DNA of 64,000 nucleotides from Brachybacterium paraconglomeratum (GCF_003994255.1 NZ_ML133858.1:122019-186018), one strand, 5' to 3'; shown: positions 25,895 to 35,177, counted from the first letter of the stretch. Program-made: numbers and translations. Notes: generated by a model not told the origin, from the letters alone.

Positions 25895-26716
25895 TCAGGA
25901 GTAGGTGACCACCAGCGGTGCGTGGTCGGACCAGCGGGTGTCGTAGCTGGGGGCGCGATCGACCTGCGCGGCGGTCGCCTTCTCGCCGAGCGCCGGGGTG
26001 GTCAGCTGGTAGTCGATGCGCCAGCCGGAGTCGTTGTCGAAGGCCTTGCCGCGCTGGGACCACCAGGTGTAGGGGCCGGGCACGTCGCCGGCGAGACGGC
26101 GCTGGACGTCCACCCAGTCGCCCTCGACCAGCAGGCGGTCGAGATAGGCGCGCTCCTCGGGCAGGAAGCCGGCTGACTTCAGGTTGCCCTTCCAGTTCTT
26201 GATGTCGTTGTTGGCGTGGGCGATGTTGAGGTCGCCGGTGAGGACCACGTGACGGCCGTCGGCGCGCAGCGCGTCCAGGCGCTCCATCGCCACGTCGAGG
26301 AAGGCGTACTTGTCGATCATGGTCTGCGGCTTCTCGGTGTTGCCGGAGTGCATGTAGCAGGAGATGACGGTGAGGCCGGTGTCGTCGCCGAGCGGGTCCT
26401 CGAGGTCGGCCTCGAGCCAGCGGCCGGTGTGGGTGGGCTCGGTCAGGCCCGGCAGGCCGCGGCGGACGCCCTCGAGGTCGATGCTCTCCAGCGAGGTGCG
26501 GGCGGCGATCGCGACGCCGTTGCGGCCCTTCAGCTCGGAGGCCTCGCCGACGATGGTCCAGTCCTCCCCCACCAGGTCGGCGAGCAGCTCCTCCGGCGCC
26601 CGCACCTCCTGCAGGGTGATGACGTCGGCCGCGGTGGTCGCGAGCCAGTCGGCCATGCCCTTGCGGGCCGCGGCCCGCAGGCCGTTGACGTTGACGGTGG
26701 CGAGGGTGAAAGTCAT
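25895..26716 (-). CDS. xthA: Exodeoxyribonuclease III
   Basis: The 273-residue protein has all the EEP-fold catalytic motifs: VNVNGLRAA, LQEVRAP with the metal-binding glutamate, SCYMHSGN, GDLNIAH, WRIDYQL, and the terminal SDHAPLVV with the catalytic histidine. It acts as an AP endonuclease and 3'-exonuclease in base excision repair. ATG at 26716 starts four residues before the first strand. ATG 26722 is possible. No ribosome binding site is evident, and CATACT lies 7 nt before the ATG, so this start may also be leaderless. Confidence 0.92.
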   Translation of the reverse strand: MTFTLATVNVNGLRAAARKGMADWLATTAADVITLQEVRAPEELLADLVGEDWTIVGEASELKGRNGVAIAARTSLESIDLEGVRRGLPGLTEPTHTGRWLEADLEDPLGDDTGLTVISCYMHSGNTEKPQTMIDKYAFLDVAMERLDALRADGRHVVLTGDLNIAHANNDIKNWKGNLKSAGFLPEERAYLDRLLVEGDWVDVQRRLAGDVPGPYTWWSQRGKAFDNDSGWRIDYQLTTPALGEKATAAQVDRAPSYDTRWSDHAPLVVTYS

Positions 26717-26832
26717 GCCCATCAGTATGTCAGCGGGGCCGGACGACCGCGACGCGGGGACGCCGACGGTCGCGGCCTCCCGCGGAGGGGCGCCTCGCAC
26801 GGCGCGGCGCGCGCACGGCCGACGAGCGCGGA

Positions 26833-26864
26833 CGGCGGGGCGGGCGGCTCTGCCCGCCCCGCCG
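26833..26864 (-). terminator. Terminator hairpin after folD
   Basis: CGGCGGGGCGGGC (26833-26845) and GCCCGCCCCGCCG (26852-26864) form a 13-bp perfect stem with a 6-nt loop, 22 bp past the folD stop. Confidence 0.65.
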
Positions 26865-26885
26865 GGGTGTCAGGACTCCGAGGTC

Positions 26886-27779
26886 TCAGGCCTCGATGCC
26901 GGCGGCGTGCTCGGCCGCCTCGACGACGTTGTTGACCAGCAGCGCGCGGGTCATGGGGCCGACGCCGCCGGGGTTGGGGCTGATCCACGAGGCGACCTCG
27001 GCGACGGCCGGGTCCACGTCGCCCACGAGCTTCGCCTTCCCGCCCTCGGCGTCCTCCTGGCGGGAGACGCCGACGTCGAGCACGATCGCGCCGGGCTTGA
27101 CGTCCTCGGGCCGGACCAGGTGGGCGACGCCCGCGGCGGCGACGATCACGTCGGCGCGGCGGAGGTGCGCGGGGAGGTCCGTCGTGCCGGTGTGGGTGAG
27201 GGTGACGGTCGCGTTGATGGCGCGGCGGGTCATCAGCGCGCCGATCGAGCGGCCGACAGTGACGCCGCGGCCGATCACGACCACGTCCTTGCCCTTGAGG
27301 TCGAGGTCGTGCCGCATGAGCAGCTCGATCACGGCCCGGGGCGTGCAGGGCAGCGGGGTATGGATCGGCGAGTAGGCGTTCAGGACCAGGCGGCCGAGGT
27401 TCGTGGGGTGGAGGCCGTCGGCGTCCTTGGCGGGGTCGATCCGCTCGAGGATCGCATCGGTGTCGATGTGCTTCGGCAGCGGCAGCTGGACGATGTAGCC
27501 GGTGCAGGCGGGGTCGGCGTTGAGCTCGTCGACGACCGCCTCGACCTCCTCCTGGGTGGCGTCGGCCGGGAGGTGCTTCTGGATCGAGTTCAGGCCGATC
27601 TGCTCGCTGTCGCGGTGCTTGCCGCGCACATAGGCGGCGCTGCCCGGGTCGTCGCCGACCAGCACGGTCGCGAGCCCGGGACGAGGGCGACCGGCGTCGA
27701 CCAGGCGGGTGACGCGCTCGGCGAGCTCCTGCTTGATCGCCTTCGCGGTGGCCTTGCCGTCGAGGATCTGGGCGGTCAT
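26886..27779 (-). CDS. folD: Methylenetetrahydrofolate dehydrogenase/cyclohydrolase
   Basis: A 297-residue bifunctional enzyme. The family patterns are [14 protein letters not shown] (the first active-site signature region, with the lysine), [10 protein letters not shown], and [11 protein letters not shown] leading into the NADP-binding [10 protein letters not shown]. It interconverts methylene-, methenyl- and formyl-tetrahydrofolate. It lies directly downstream of glyA, which produces methylene-THF, a logical one-carbon operon. ATG at 27779 follows AAGGAG. The 172-bp gap to glyA holds no recognised element. Confidence 0.94.
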   Translation of the reverse strand: MTAQILDGKATAKAIKQELAERVTRLVDAGRPRPGLATVLVGDDPGSAAYVRGKHRDSEQIGLNSIQKHLPADATQEEVEAVVDELNADPACTGYIVQLPLPKHIDTDAILERIDPAKDADGLHPTNLGRLVLNAYSPIHTPLPCTPRAVIELLMRHDLDLKGKDVVVIGRGVTVGRSIGALMTRRAINATVTLTHTGTTDLPAHLRRADVIVAAAGVAHLVRPEDVKPGAIVLDVGVSRQEDAEGGKAKLVGDVDPAVAEVASWISPNPGGVGPMTRALLVNNVVEAAEHAAGIEA

Positions 27780-27951
27780 GACGCTCTCCTTCGATGAGGG
27801 GTCTCGGTGAGGTGGTCGGCGGGGTGGGCCCGGGAGGTCCGGCCGAGGGACCGGTGCCCCGGTCGAGCGCGGTCCCGCCCCGGGCGCCGGCGGGCCGATG
27901 CGGGACGGGCGGGGTCCGGACACCGCGGCCTCCGGACCCCGCCCGCGGGGA

Positions 27952-29220
27952 TCAGTACTGCTGCAGCTCGGGGTAGAGCGGCTTGGACTCGGCGAGCTTC
28001 GCGGTGCGGGCCCTGAGGGACTCGACGTCGGCCCCGCCGGTGAGCGCCAGCGCGATCACGTCGGCGACCTCGGTGAACTCCGCCGCGCCGAAGCCGCGGG
28101 TGGCGAGCGCCGGGGTGCCGATGCGCAGGCCCGAGGTGACCCGCGGCGGGCGCGGGTCGTTGGGGACCGCGTTGCGGTTCACGGTGATGCCGGCCTCGTG
28201 CAGGCGGTCCTCCGCCTGCTGGCCGTCCAGCTCGGAGTCGACGAGGTCCACGAGCACCAGGTGCACGTCGGTGCCGCCGGAGATGACCTTGACGCCTGCC
28301 GCCTTGGCGTCCTCCCGCTGGAGGCGGTCGGCGAGGATCTGCGCGCCCTCGAGGGTGCGGGCCTGGCGGTCCTTGAAGTCCTCCGAGGCGGCGATCTTCA
28401 GTGCCACGGCCTTCGCGGCGACGACGTGCATGAGCGGGCCGCCCTGCTGGCCGGGGAACACGGCCGAGTCGATCTTCTTCGCCCACTTCTCCTTGCACAG
28501 GATCATGCCGGAGCGGGGGCCGCCGATGGTCTTGTGGATGGTGGTGGAGACGACGTCCGCGTAGGGGACCGGGCTGGGGTGCAGCCCCGCGGCGACCAGA
28601 CCCGCGAAGTGCGCCATGTCGACCCACAGCGCGGCGCCGACCTCGTCGGCGATCTCGCGGAAGCGGGGGAAGTCGAGCTGGCGGGTGTAGGCGGACCAGC
28701 CGGCGACGATGACCTTGGGCTGCTCGGCGATCGCGAGCTCGCGCACCTTGTCCATGTCGATCAGGCCCGTGCCCGGCTCGGTCTCGTACGCGACGATGTC
28801 GTAGAGACGGCCGGAGAAGTTGATCTTCATGCCGTGGGTGAGGTGGCCGCCGTGGGCGAGGGAGAGGCCCATGAGCTTGTCGCCCGGGCGGGCGAGGGCG
28901 TGCATCACCGCGGCGTTCGCGGTCGCGCCCGAGTGCGGCTGGACGTTCGCGTGCTCGGCGCCGAACAGGGCCTTCGCGCGGTCGATCGCGATCTGCTCCG
29001 CGACGTCGACCTCCTCGCAGCCTCCGTAGTAGCGCTTGCCGGGGTAGCCCTCGGCGTACTTGTTGGTCAGGACCGAGCCCTGCACCTGCAGGACCGAGCG
29101 GGGGACGAAGTTCTCCGAGGCGATCATCTCGAGCGTGCCCTGCTGTCGGGCCAGCTCGCGGTCGAGCACCTGGGCGATCTCGGGATCGATGTCGGCGACA
29201 GACTTGTCGAGGACGTTCAC
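27952..29220 (-). CDS. glyA: Serine hydroxymethyltransferase
   Basis: The 422-residue PLP enzyme contains the lysine signature [14 protein letters not shown], the N-terminal MIASENFVP and [13 protein letters not shown], and the cofactor aspartate in WVDMAHFAG. It converts serine and THF into glycine and methylene-THF. GTG at 29220 follows AGGAGG with good spacing. Gene order murB-glyA-folD on the same strand suggests that glyA starts its own unit with folD. Confidence 0.95.
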   Translation of the reverse strand: MNVLDKSVADIDPEIAQVLDRELARQQGTLEMIASENFVPRSVLQVQGSVLTNKYAEGYPGKRYYGGCEEVDVAEQIAIDRAKALFGAEHANVQPHSGATANAAVMHALARPGDKLMGLSLAHGGHLTHGMKINFSGRLYDIVAYETEPGTGLIDMDKVRELAIAEQPKVIVAGWSAYTRQLDFPRFREIADEVGAALWVDMAHFAGLVAAGLHPSPVPYADVVSTTIHKTIGGPRSGMILCKEKWAKKIDSAVFPGQQGGPLMHVVAAKAVALKIAASEDFKDRQARTLEGAQILADRLQREDAKAAGVKVISGGTDVHLVLVDLVDSELDGQQAEDRLHEAGITVNRNAVPNDPRPPRVTSGLRIGTPALATRGFGAAEFTEVADVIALALTGGADVESLRARTAKLAESKPLYPELQQY

Positions 29221-29358
29221 GTGGCCTCCTGTGGCGGTGTGAGGGGGCGGCGAGCAGCCGTCACGCCATCCTAGGCCGGGAGCTGCGGCGGGGACGCCCG
29301 CATCCAGGGATCGGCGCCCGTCCCGAGCGGGACGGACGCCGAGCCGTCCTCCCCCAGC

Positions 29359-30486
29359 TCAGAGGTCGAGGCCGAGGCGCACCGGCTCGGGCTCCAGGTG
29401 GATCCCGTAGCGCTCCTCGACCCGCGACTGGACGTCGTGGGCGAGGGCGACGAGGTCCTCGCTGGAGGCGCCGCCGCGGTTGGTCAGCGCGAGGGAGTGC
29501 TTGGTGGAGACCGAGGCCCGCTCCCCCACCGCATGGCCGCGCTCGATCCCGGAGTGGCTGATGAGCCAGGCGGCGCTGGTCTTGACCCTGCCCTCGCCCG
29601 CGTCGTAGCGCGGCGCCTGCTCGGGCAGAGCCGCGGCGTCCTCGACGGGGAGGATCGGGTTGGTGAAGAAGGAGCCGGCGCTCCAGGTGTCGTGATCGGC
29701 GGCGTCCAGGACCATGCCCTTGCTGCCGCGCACGCGCAGCACCGCCTCGCGCACCTGGCTCATCGGCACCCGGTCCCCCACCTCGACGCCGAGCTCCGCG
29801 GCGAGCTGGGCGTAGCGGATCGGGGCGGAGAGAGAGCCGATGGTGTGCTGGAAGGTCACCGACAGCACCACGTAGCGGCCGGTCGCCGACGGGACGGGTC
29901 CGCTGTACCGGGTGCGCTTGAAGACGCTGTCGCGATAGGCGAAGCCGCAGTCGACGGCGAAGAAGGTGCGCACCGCTCCCTTCTCGCGGTCCCAGGTGCG
30001 CACGCGGGAGATCGTCGAGGCGACCTCCTGGCCGTAGGCGCCGACGTTCTGGATCGGGGTCGCGCCGACGGTGCCGGGGATGCCGGAGAGCGCCTCGATG
30101 CCGACCATCTCGCGGGCGATCGCGTAGCGCACGGCCCGGTCCCAGTTCACGCCCGCGAAGTACTCGACGATCGCCCCGCCGCAGGTGGGATCCAGCGGGG
30201 TGAGCTCGGCCGGGTCCACGGGGATCCCGTCGGGCTCGCCGGAGGCGCCGACCTCGCAGGTCGCGTCCAGCAGCGGCGGATCCTCGGGGTCGCGGAGCAG
30301 CACGACGGTGCCCTCGAAGGGCTCGTCGGAGGCGACGAGGTTCGAGCCGCCGCCGAGGACGAGCAGCGGCTCCCCCGCCTCGTCCGCGGCGGAGACCGCG
30401 GCGATCACCTCGTCGGCCGTGCGGGCCTCGACGAGGTTCCGGATCTCCCCGCCGATGCGGAGGGTGGTCAGGTCGGCGAGCCTCAT
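29359..30486 (-). CDS. murB: UDP-N-acetylenolpyruvoylglucosamine reductase
   Basis: The 375-residue FAD enzyme of peptidoglycan precursor synthesis has the flavin-binding stretches LRIGGEIRNLV, LGGGSNLV and IPGTVGATPIQNVGAYGQE. The substrate region has a YRDS motif, and the C-terminal part has SAAWLI and HSLALTNRG. It reduces enolpyruvyl-UDP-GlcNAc to UDP-MurNAc. ATG at 30486 overlaps the stop of the upstream dehydratase gene (ATGA). That coupling to hadB-like genes is common in actinobacteria. Confidence 0.94.
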   Translation of the reverse strand: MRLADLTTLRIGGEIRNLVEARTADEVIAAVSAADEAGEPLLVLGGGSNLVASDEPFEGTVVLLRDPEDPPLLDATCEVGASGEPDGIPVDPAELTPLDPTCGGAIVEYFAGVNWDRAVRYAIAREMVGIEALSGIPGTVGATPIQNVGAYGQEVASTISRVRTWDREKGAVRTFFAVDCGFAYRDSVFKRTRYSGPVPSATGRYVVLSVTFQHTIGSLSAPIRYAQLAAELGVEVGDRVPMSQVREAVLRVRGSKGMVLDAADHDTWSAGSFFTNPILPVEDAAALPEQAPRYDAGEGRVKTSAAWLISHSGIERGHAVGERASVSTKHSLALTNRGGASSEDLVALAHDVQSRVEERYGIHLEPEPVRLGLDL

Positions 30487-30974
30487 GCCGCTCCTGCCGC
30501 GTCGGCCTCGGCGTCCTGCGTGCGGCGCGGCAGCGCGAGGGTCGCGCGGGCCCGCCCCAGCACCTTCTCCCCGTCGACGACGGCGGCGAGGTCGACGCGT
30601 GCGGTGCCCGCGGACTCGTCGATCGCACCGACTGTCGCGACGACCTCGAGCGCGACCTCGCCGGTGGCGGGCACGGGCACCATGCCGGTGAAGCGGGTGG
30701 AGTAGGCGGTGAGCAGGGTCGGGTCGCCGACGGCCTCGAGCAGGCCGGTGATGGCCGTGCCCATGGTGAGCATGCCGTGGGCGATGACGCCGGGCAGCCC
30801 GGCCTGCTCGGCGACGGCGTCGTTGTAGTGGATCGGGTTGAAGTCGCCGGAGGCACCGGCGTAGCGGACCAGCGCGTCGCGGTCGAGGGTGTGGACGGTG
30901 CGGGAGAGCTCGTCGCCGACGGACAGGGCGGCGAGGTCGAGCGGGCGGGCGTCGGGGGTGGGGCTGGTGGTCAT
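30483..30974 (-). CDS. MaoC-like hotdog dehydratase, HadB-like subunit
   Basis: The 163-residue hotdog-fold protein has the hydratase motif ASGDFNPIHYND (catalytic Asp and His) followed by VIAHGMLTMG. In mycobacteria the HadB protein pairs with HadA to dehydrate 3-hydroxyacyl-ACP. The same gene order (rpmG, hadA, hadB) is seen here without hadC. Outside mycolate producers the acyl substrate is unknown. It is coupled by overlap to murB and lies 84 bp after the HadA-like gene. Confidence 0.87.
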   Translation of the reverse strand: MTTSPTPDARPLDLAALSVGDELSRTVHTLDRDALVRYAGASGDFNPIHYNDAVAEQAGLPGVIAHGMLTMGTAITGLLEAVGDPTLLTAYSTRFTGMVPVPATGEVALEVVATVGAIDESAGTARVDLAAVVDGEKVLGRARATLALPRRTQDAEADAAGAA

Positions 30975-31058
30975 CGGTGCTCCTGGTGTGGCATCTGCGG
31001 CGGGGCCGCGAGGGGCGAGGGAGACGGCGCCGGGGCGCCGCGGGGCGAGGCGGCGGGC

Positions 31059-31508
31059 TCAGTCCCCGCGCACGACGAGCATGCTGCGCACGGCGGCGAC
31101 CTCGGCGCCGTCCTCGTCGGCGAGGTCGACGCGGGTGGTGACCATGGCGTGCCCTCCGGCGGCGCGGACCGACTCGACGGTGAGGGTCGGCACGAGGCGG
31201 TCGCCGGCGACGACGGGACGGTGCAGGGTGAAGGACTCCTCGCCGTGGACCACGCGGGAGAAGTCGATGCCGGCGGCGGGGTCCTCGACGTACTGCGCCT
31301 CGGTGGCCTGGGCGAGGGAGACGAGGAACGTGGGCGGCGCCACGACGTCGGCGTGCCCGGCGGCGCGGGCGGCCTCGGGATCGGTGTGCAGCGGGGAGCG
31401 GGCGCCGGTGGCTCGGGCGAACTCGACGATCTTCGCGGCCGAGACGGTGTGCACGGGGCCCGCCGGGTAGGTGCGGCCGGCGAAGGCGGGATCGGGGCTG
31501 GTGGTCAC
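31059..31508 (-). CDS. MaoC_N-type dehydratase, HadA-like subunit
   Basis: The 149-residue protein has the degenerate hotdog pattern of the non-catalytic partner: RSPLHTDPEAARAAGH and VVAPPTFLVSLAQ, without the Asp/His hydratase motif. In the mycobacterial complex HadA binds the acyl chain and HadB provides catalysis. The longer open frame up to 31928 runs across rpmG. GTG at 31508 is preferred, with GGGAG just upstream. A terminator hairpin and rpmG lie before it. Confidence 0.85.
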   Translation of the reverse strand: MTTSPDPAFAGRTYPAGPVHTVSAAKIVEFARATGARSPLHTDPEAARAAGHADVVAPPTFLVSLAQATEAQYVEDPAAGIDFSRVVHGEESFTLHRPVVAGDRLVPTLTVESVRAAGGHAMVTTRVDLADEDGAEVAAVRSMLVVRGD

Positions 31509-31622
31509 TGTGTCTCCCGAGGTCGGGTCGGCGCGGGGGCCGACGGATGCGGTCCCTCCGATCATCTCACCGCCCCCGCTCCCCCGCGGTGCGGCCCGCG
31601 CGAGGCACGGGGGCCGGACATG

Positions 31623-31657
31623 ACGAAGGCCACCCGGCAGTGCCGGGTGGCCTTCGT
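31623..31657 (-). terminator. Terminator hairpin after rpmG
   Basis: ACGAAGGCCACCCGGCA and TGCCGGGTGGCCTTCGT are 17-bp perfect arms around a single G. The hairpin lies about 20 bp past the rpmG stop. There is no T-run on either side. Confidence 0.75.
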
Positions 31658-31677
31658 GGATGCTGCGGCGGGACCGC

Positions 31678-31848
31678 TCAGCGGGTCTCGCGGTGCGCCG
31701 TCTGCTTGCCGCAGGTCGGGCAGAACTTCGAGAGCTCCAGCCGATCCGGGGTGTTGCGACGATTCTTCTTGGTGATGTAGTTGCGCGCCTTGCAGTCGAC
31801 ACACGCCATGGTGATCTTGGGACGCACGTCAGAGCTCTTGCTCGCCAC
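31678..31848 (-). CDS. rpmG: 50S ribosomal protein L33, zinc-ribbon form
   Basis: This 56-residue protein begins [11 protein letters not shown] (GTG start). It holds two zinc knuckles, CVDC and CPTC, around [19 protein letters not shown], the classic L33 core. The cysteine-containing form needs zinc; Cys-free paralogs exist in many actinobacteria. AGAGG lies 6 nt before the GTG. It follows the three tRNA genes on the same strand and is too short to stand out among overlapping frames. Confidence 0.95.
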   Translation of the reverse strand: MASKSSDVRPKITMACVDCKARNYITKKNRRNTPDRLELSKFCPTCGKQTAHRETR

Positions 31849-31945
31849 GGTTCGCCTCTTTCGTCCGGGTGACGCACCCGGCGGTGCGCCTCGTGGGTCC
31901 CCGTGCTCGGGGGATGTGGAATCTGCACTCCGGTGGGGACCGGTG

Positions 31946-32022
31946 TGGTACCGAGGGCGGGGATCGAACCCGCGACCTCACGATTATGAGTCGTGCGCTC
32001 TAACCGTCTGAGCTACCCCGGC
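31946..32022 (-). tRNA. tRNA-Met (CAT), elongator type
   Basis: The cloverleaf reads from 32022 to 31946, including an encoded CCA. The anticodon CAT is at 31988-31986 in the loop CTCATAA, closed by CACGA/TCGTG. The T-arm is GCGGGTTCGATCCCGC. The acceptor stem has two G-U pairs. It starts with G and forms a normal pair at position 1-72, so it is not the initiator. Confidence 0.93.
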
Positions 32023-32076
32023 GTGACCGATGAAACGGCCCGATCTCGAATGAGACCGGGCCGCCGCATCCATCAG

Positions 32077-32149
32077 AGCCCTGAAAGGGAATCGAACCCT
32101 TGACCTTCTCCTTACCATGGAGACGCTCTGCCGACTGAGCTATCAGGGC
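32077..32149 (-). tRNA. tRNA-Thr (GGT)
   Basis: The acceptor GCCCTGA (from 32149) pairs with TCAGGGC. The anticodon loop ATGGTAA with anticodon GGT is closed by TCTCC/GGAGA. The T-arm is AAGGGTTCGATTCCCTT. CCA is not encoded. Confidence 0.93.
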
Positions 32150-32233
32150 AACCCGGTGAACCTTACCCGCCTCATTGCCCGGAGGCAATTCGAGGGGCGG
32201 TCCCCGTGCTTCGGATCACAGGGATCCTCCGCG

Positions 32234-32315
32234 TGGCAGATGAGGGATTCGAACCCCCGTAGGCAATGCCAGCTGATTTACAGTCAGCTCCCTTTGGCCG
32301 CTCGGGTAATCTGCC
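32234..32315 (-). tRNA. tRNA-Tyr (GTA)
   Basis: The acceptor GGCAGAT pairs with ATCTGCC. The anticodon loop CTGTAAA (anticodon GTA) is closed by AGCTGA/TCAGCT. A long variable arm (class II) follows, as expected for bacterial tRNA-Tyr. CCA is not encoded. It is the first of three tRNA genes before rpmG. Confidence 0.93.
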
Positions 32316-32377
32316 GCGACCCTCTCCCGCCACCCGCCGGACTCTCGTCCCACGGCCGCCGGAAGCGGACTCGAAAC

Positions 32378-32383
32378 AGCATA
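32378..32383 (-). promoter_or_regulatory. -10 box upstream of the tRNA-Tyr/Thr/Met cluster
   Basis: TATGCT on the minus strand lies 63 nt before the tRNA-Tyr 5' end. The -35 region is weak. The 273-bp gap up to the YajQ-family gene must also hold that gene's promoter, which I cannot place. Confidence 0.35.
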
Positions 32384-32588
32384 GCGGGGTCCCGGCCGCG
32401 GCGCGAACCCAGAAGGGGCTCTCGGGGCATGAGAGGCGTCACAGCCGTCCCGCCGCTGGTCGCAGCCCCTCTGCGGCGGCCCCTCGGAGACCGGGGAGCG
32501 CTCCCGGACCCGGCATGGGACGATCACTGGACAGACCCGCCCGTTCGACGTGGTGGCGGCCCTCGCGGGCCGCCCGGAGGAGGACCCG

Positions 32589-33077
32589 ATGGCCGATTCA
32601 TCGTTCGACATCGTCAGCAAGCTCGACCGCCAGGAGGTCGACAACGCCGTGAACCAGGCCGTGAAGGAGGTCGGCCAGCGCTACGACTTCCGGAACACCG
32701 GCGCCTCGATCACCCTCGGCGGCGACGAGATCGTGATGACCGCCAACGCCGAGGAGCGCGTGCTCGCGGTGCTGGACGTGCTGCAGTCCAAGCTGATCCG
32801 CCGCGGGATCTCGCTCAAGGCCCTCGACGTGGGCGAGCCCAAGCAGTCCGGCAAGGAGGTGCGCCTGGCGGCCTCGCTCAAGGAGGGCATCTCCACCGAG
32901 GACGCGAAGAAGATCTCGAAGATCATCCGGGACGAGGGCCCCAAGAGCATCAAGGCACGGATCGAGGGCGACGAGCTGCGCGTCTCCTCCAAGAGCCGCG
33001 ACGACCTGCAGTCCGTGATCGCGCTGCTGAAGGGCAAGGACCTCGAGGTCGCCCTCCAGTTCGTGAACTACCGCTGA
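32589..33077 (+). CDS. YajQ-family nucleotide-binding protein
   Basis: The 162-residue protein matches the whole YajQ/DUF520 family. It starts [20 protein letters not shown], the typical N-terminus, with [19 protein letters not shown] and a closing LQFVNYR. Members have two RRM-like domains and bind nucleotides; cyclic di-GMP binding is reported for some. ATG at 32589 follows GGAGGAGGA. It is monocistronic here. Confidence 0.92.
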   Translation: MADSSFDIVSKLDRQEVDNAVNQAVKEVGQRYDFRNTGASITLGGDEIVMTANAEERVLAVLDVLQSKLIRRGISLKALDVGEPKQSGKEVRLAASLKEGISTEDAKKISKIIRDEGPKSIKARIEGDELRVSSKSRDDLQSVIALLKGKDLEVALQFVNYR

Positions 33078-33275
33078 CGTCGACTGCCGCTGACGTCCGG
33101 TTCCCCGACAGCCGCTGAGCCCGGCCTCGCCGCACCCCCGCTCCCGCGCCGGCGGGACGGGGGTGCGGCGCGTCCAGGCACTGGCGGTTCCTCCCTCCCC
33201 CGCACCGCGCTGGATATCTTCGGATCTCCGCGCGCGGAGGCTGCGCGGCGCGGATCCGTCGAGGGAAGGGGTGCG

Positions 33276-34097
33276 ATGACCAGCGGCACGATCCTGGTGA
33301 TCGGGGCGACCGGAGGGGTCGGTCGCCACGTGGTGAGGTGCGCGGTCGAGGCAGGACTGCACCCGCGGGCCCTCGTGCGCAGCACGGAGCGGGCCGCCCG
33401 GCTGCTCCCCGTGGAGACGGAGCTCCTCGCCGGCGAGGCGACGATGCCCGTGGACATGGCGCGCGCCCTCGAGGGAGCCGACGGAGTGATCCTCGCCCAC
33501 GGCTCGCACGGCGCGCCGGGCGAGGCGGAGGCCGTGGACTACGGGATCGTCCGCGTGCTCGTCGAGTGCCTCCTCGCCTCCGGGCACCCGGTGCGGGTGA
33601 CCCTCATGTCGACGCTCGGAGTGACGGTGCACGATTCGCAGCACGACCGCGTCACGGGCCTGGCCACGTGGAAGCATCGCGCGGAGCGCCTGCTGCGCGT
33701 CAGCGGTCTGCCGTGCACGATCGTGCGCCCGGGCTGGTTCGACTACGAGGCGCAGGACGAGCACCGGCTGGTCGCCCGCCAGGGCGATGGTCGGCGCGGT
33801 GGCTCCCCGGCCGACGGGGCGATCTCCCGCGAGCAGCTCGCCCGGGTGCTGCTCGCGGCGCACACCACGGCCGACGCGACCGGGCTGACCCTCGAGGTGG
33901 TCGCCGAGCGCGGCCCGGAGCAGTCGCAGCTGGACTCGCTCTTCGCAGGGCTCCGCGCCGACGTCCCCGGGGAGGTGGACGGAGCCCTCGACCCGGACAC
34001 GCTGCCGCTCGGCGCCGAGCCGGACCGGGTGCTCGAGGATCTGCGTCGCATCGCGGCCGCGGCGGACGCGCGCGAGGCCGGCGCGGTCACGGCCTGA
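33276..34097 (+). CDS. NAD(P)-binding atypical short-chain dehydrogenase (NmrA-like)
   Basis: The 273-residue protein opens with a Rossmann motif GATGGVG (about residues 10-16). It follows with ALVRSTERAARLL, and has LMSTLGVT with TWKHRAERLLRVSGLPCTIVRPGWF, the pattern of NAD(P)-binding SDR-a5/NmrA proteins. The classical YxxxK pair is not seen, so it may bind the cofactor without being a regular reductase. AAGGGG lies before the ATG. Nothing nearby hints at a function. Converging WXG100 genes follow. Confidence 0.78.
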   Translation: MTSGTILVIGATGGVGRHVVRCAVEAGLHPRALVRSTERAARLLPVETELLAGEATMPVDMARALEGADGVILAHGSHGAPGEAEAVDYGIVRVLVECLLASGHPVRVTLMSTLGVTVHDSQHDRVTGLATWKHRAERLLRVSGLPCTIVRPGWFDYEAQDEHRLVARQGDGRRGGSPADGAISREQLARVLLAAHTTADATGLTLEVVAERGPEQSQLDSLFAGLRADVPGEVDGALDPDTLPLGAEPDRVLEDLRRIAAAADAREAGAVTA

Positions 34098-34218
34098 GTC
34101 GCAGGCCCGGAGACGGCGGCGCGACCGCCGAGCAGCGAACACCGCGCACCGAGACCGAGCACCGAGGACCGAGGACCGAGGAGCAGGGTCCCGATCGGCG
34201 CGTTCCCGGGCATCACGA

Positions 34219-34254
34219 AGGCCCCGCCCCCACCACGACGGGGGGACGGGGCCT
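34219..34254 (-). terminator. Terminator of the WXG100 pair, copy 1
   Basis: AGGCCCCG-T-CCCCC pairs with GGGGGCGGGGCCT (one bulged base). It lies downstream of the WXG100 stop at 34277, and also faces the end of the converging NAD(P)-binding gene. Confidence 0.65.
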
Positions 34255-34276
34255 GCGCGACGAAGAACCGCTCAGC

Positions 34277-34546
34277 TCACTGCTGGTTCGAGGTGGTGTC
34301 CTGCTCCTCGGCGTGGTTCGTCAGCTCATCACCCTTGGCCGTGAACGCCTCGACCAGGCTGTTCACCGGACCGTTCACGAACGAGTTCCACGCCTCGACA
34401 TACGCGTCGTAGTCCGGACCGACCCACTCCACCGACGTCACCAGACGCGTCACCTCGTCGACCTTCTCGACAACCTGCTCGCCCGCCTTGAGGACCTCCT
34501 GAGCGACCTCGCGCCCCTCCTCCGGATTCATACCCTTGAAAGCCAT
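34277..34546 (-). CDS. WXG100 protein B, copy 1
   Basis: This 89-residue helical protein begins MAFKGMNPEEG and has the hairpin turn W-V-G (SVEWVGPDYDAY) near the middle, the mark of ESAT-6-like WXG100 proteins. Such proteins form helical-hairpin dimers and leave the cell through type VII secretion ATPases. No YxxxD/E export tail is obvious after the second helix; the C-terminus is EEQDTTSNQQ. ATG at 34546 was chosen over the adjacent GTG 34549 because GAAAGGGG is then 6 nt away. It lies 80 bp downstream of the partner WXG100 gene. An identical copy is at 35405-35674. Confidence 0.9.
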   Translation of the reverse strand: MAFKGMNPEEGREVAQEVLKAGEQVVEKVDEVTRLVTSVEWVGPDYDAYVEAWNSFVNGPVNSLVEAFTAKGDELTNHAEEQDTTSNQQ

Positions 34547-34626
34547 CACAAACCCCTTTCGCCCCGAACCCGGAGCAGATCACTGCTGAAGAAAGAAAAA
34601 CCTAGAAGCCGAGAGAACCCAGCAGA

Positions 34627-34887
34627 TCAGGAAGAAGCCTCACGCTGCTGCTGAGCGTTCTTCTTCGCACGCTCAGCGAACTCGCCCAGCTGCGTCACGA
34701 CATCCTGGACCAGACCGCCCAGAGTCCCCTCGAACTCCGACACGTACTTGTCGCGGTCCTCACCGGTCCAGTCGAAATCCGTCACACGACCCTGCACCGT
34801 CGTGTAGATGGTGTTGACATCCTCGCCGGACGTCTCCGCCGTGGTGCCCATCTGCTCCACAGCCTCAGGGTTCATACCCTTCTTCAT
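34627..34887 (-). CDS. WXG100 protein A, copy 1
   Basis: The 86-residue helical protein begins MKKGMNPEAVEQMG and has W-T-G in DFDWTGEDRDKYV. The C-terminal helix ends ERAKKNAQQQREASS. ATG at 34887 has GGAGG right upstream; the frame extending to 34959 has no such signal. It is the first gene of the pair and probably the heterodimer partner of protein B (inference from pairing). The palindromic site at 35022-35039 and the -10-like TAGGGT at 34998-34993 (minus) lie in its leader. Confidence 0.9.
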   Translation of the reverse strand: MKKGMNPEAVEQMGTTAETSGEDVNTIYTTVQGRVTDFDWTGEDRDKYVSEFEGTLGGLVQDVVTQLGEFAERAKKNAQQQREASS

Positions 34888-35021
34888 GGTGTCCTCCACA
34901 TCGTCGAAAGAATCAGATCCCCACCCACCGAACCGGACCTCCGCGACCCCCAAGGCCACTTCCTCGATCCCTGTCCCCCAGGTGATGACACCACCCTAGA
35001 ACCACCCACCACACCTTGGCG

Positions 35022-35039
35022 ATGGGGACAACTCCCCAT
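35022..35039 (-). promoter_or_regulatory. Palindromic site ATGGGGA-N4-TCCCCAT, WXG100 copy 1
   Basis: A perfect 7+4+7 inverted repeat whose near edge lies 23 nt before TAGGGT (-10-like, 34998-34993 on minus). It therefore covers the -35 region. The same site lies before the other two WXG100 loci. Confidence 0.65.
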
Positions 35040-35177
35040 CCCCCTCCCCATCCGCCCGGACCCGCATCCTTGCAGGTCAGCGTCGAACTGCGGTCGGATC
35101 GGGCTGTGGACAGCTCCGGCAGCTCCCCTGCTGCGCCGCTGGATCAACTCGTACGGGACGCCGGGAGCCGGCCCCGT

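Larger units (their letters stand above)
34199..35038. repeat. 840-bp direct duplication, copy 1
   Basis: The segment from CGCGTTCCCGGG (34199) to ACTCCCCA (35038) recurs at 35328-36166. The only difference I can see is one G in a G-run (six at 34240-34245 here, five in copy 2). It contains a terminator, two WXG100 genes, their leader, the -10 region and nearly all of the palindromic site. Just left of copy 1 is a run of ACCGAGG heptamers (34158-34182). Confidence 0.93.

Noticed and set aside
31059..31928. Longer form of the HadA-like gene
   Set aside because: It would read through rpmG on the same strand and through a terminator; GTG 31508 has its own ribosome binding site.
31946..32315. 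Integration (att) site at the tRNA genes
   Set aside because: The flanks are conserved housekeeping genes, no integrase is near, and no repeated tRNA end is seen.
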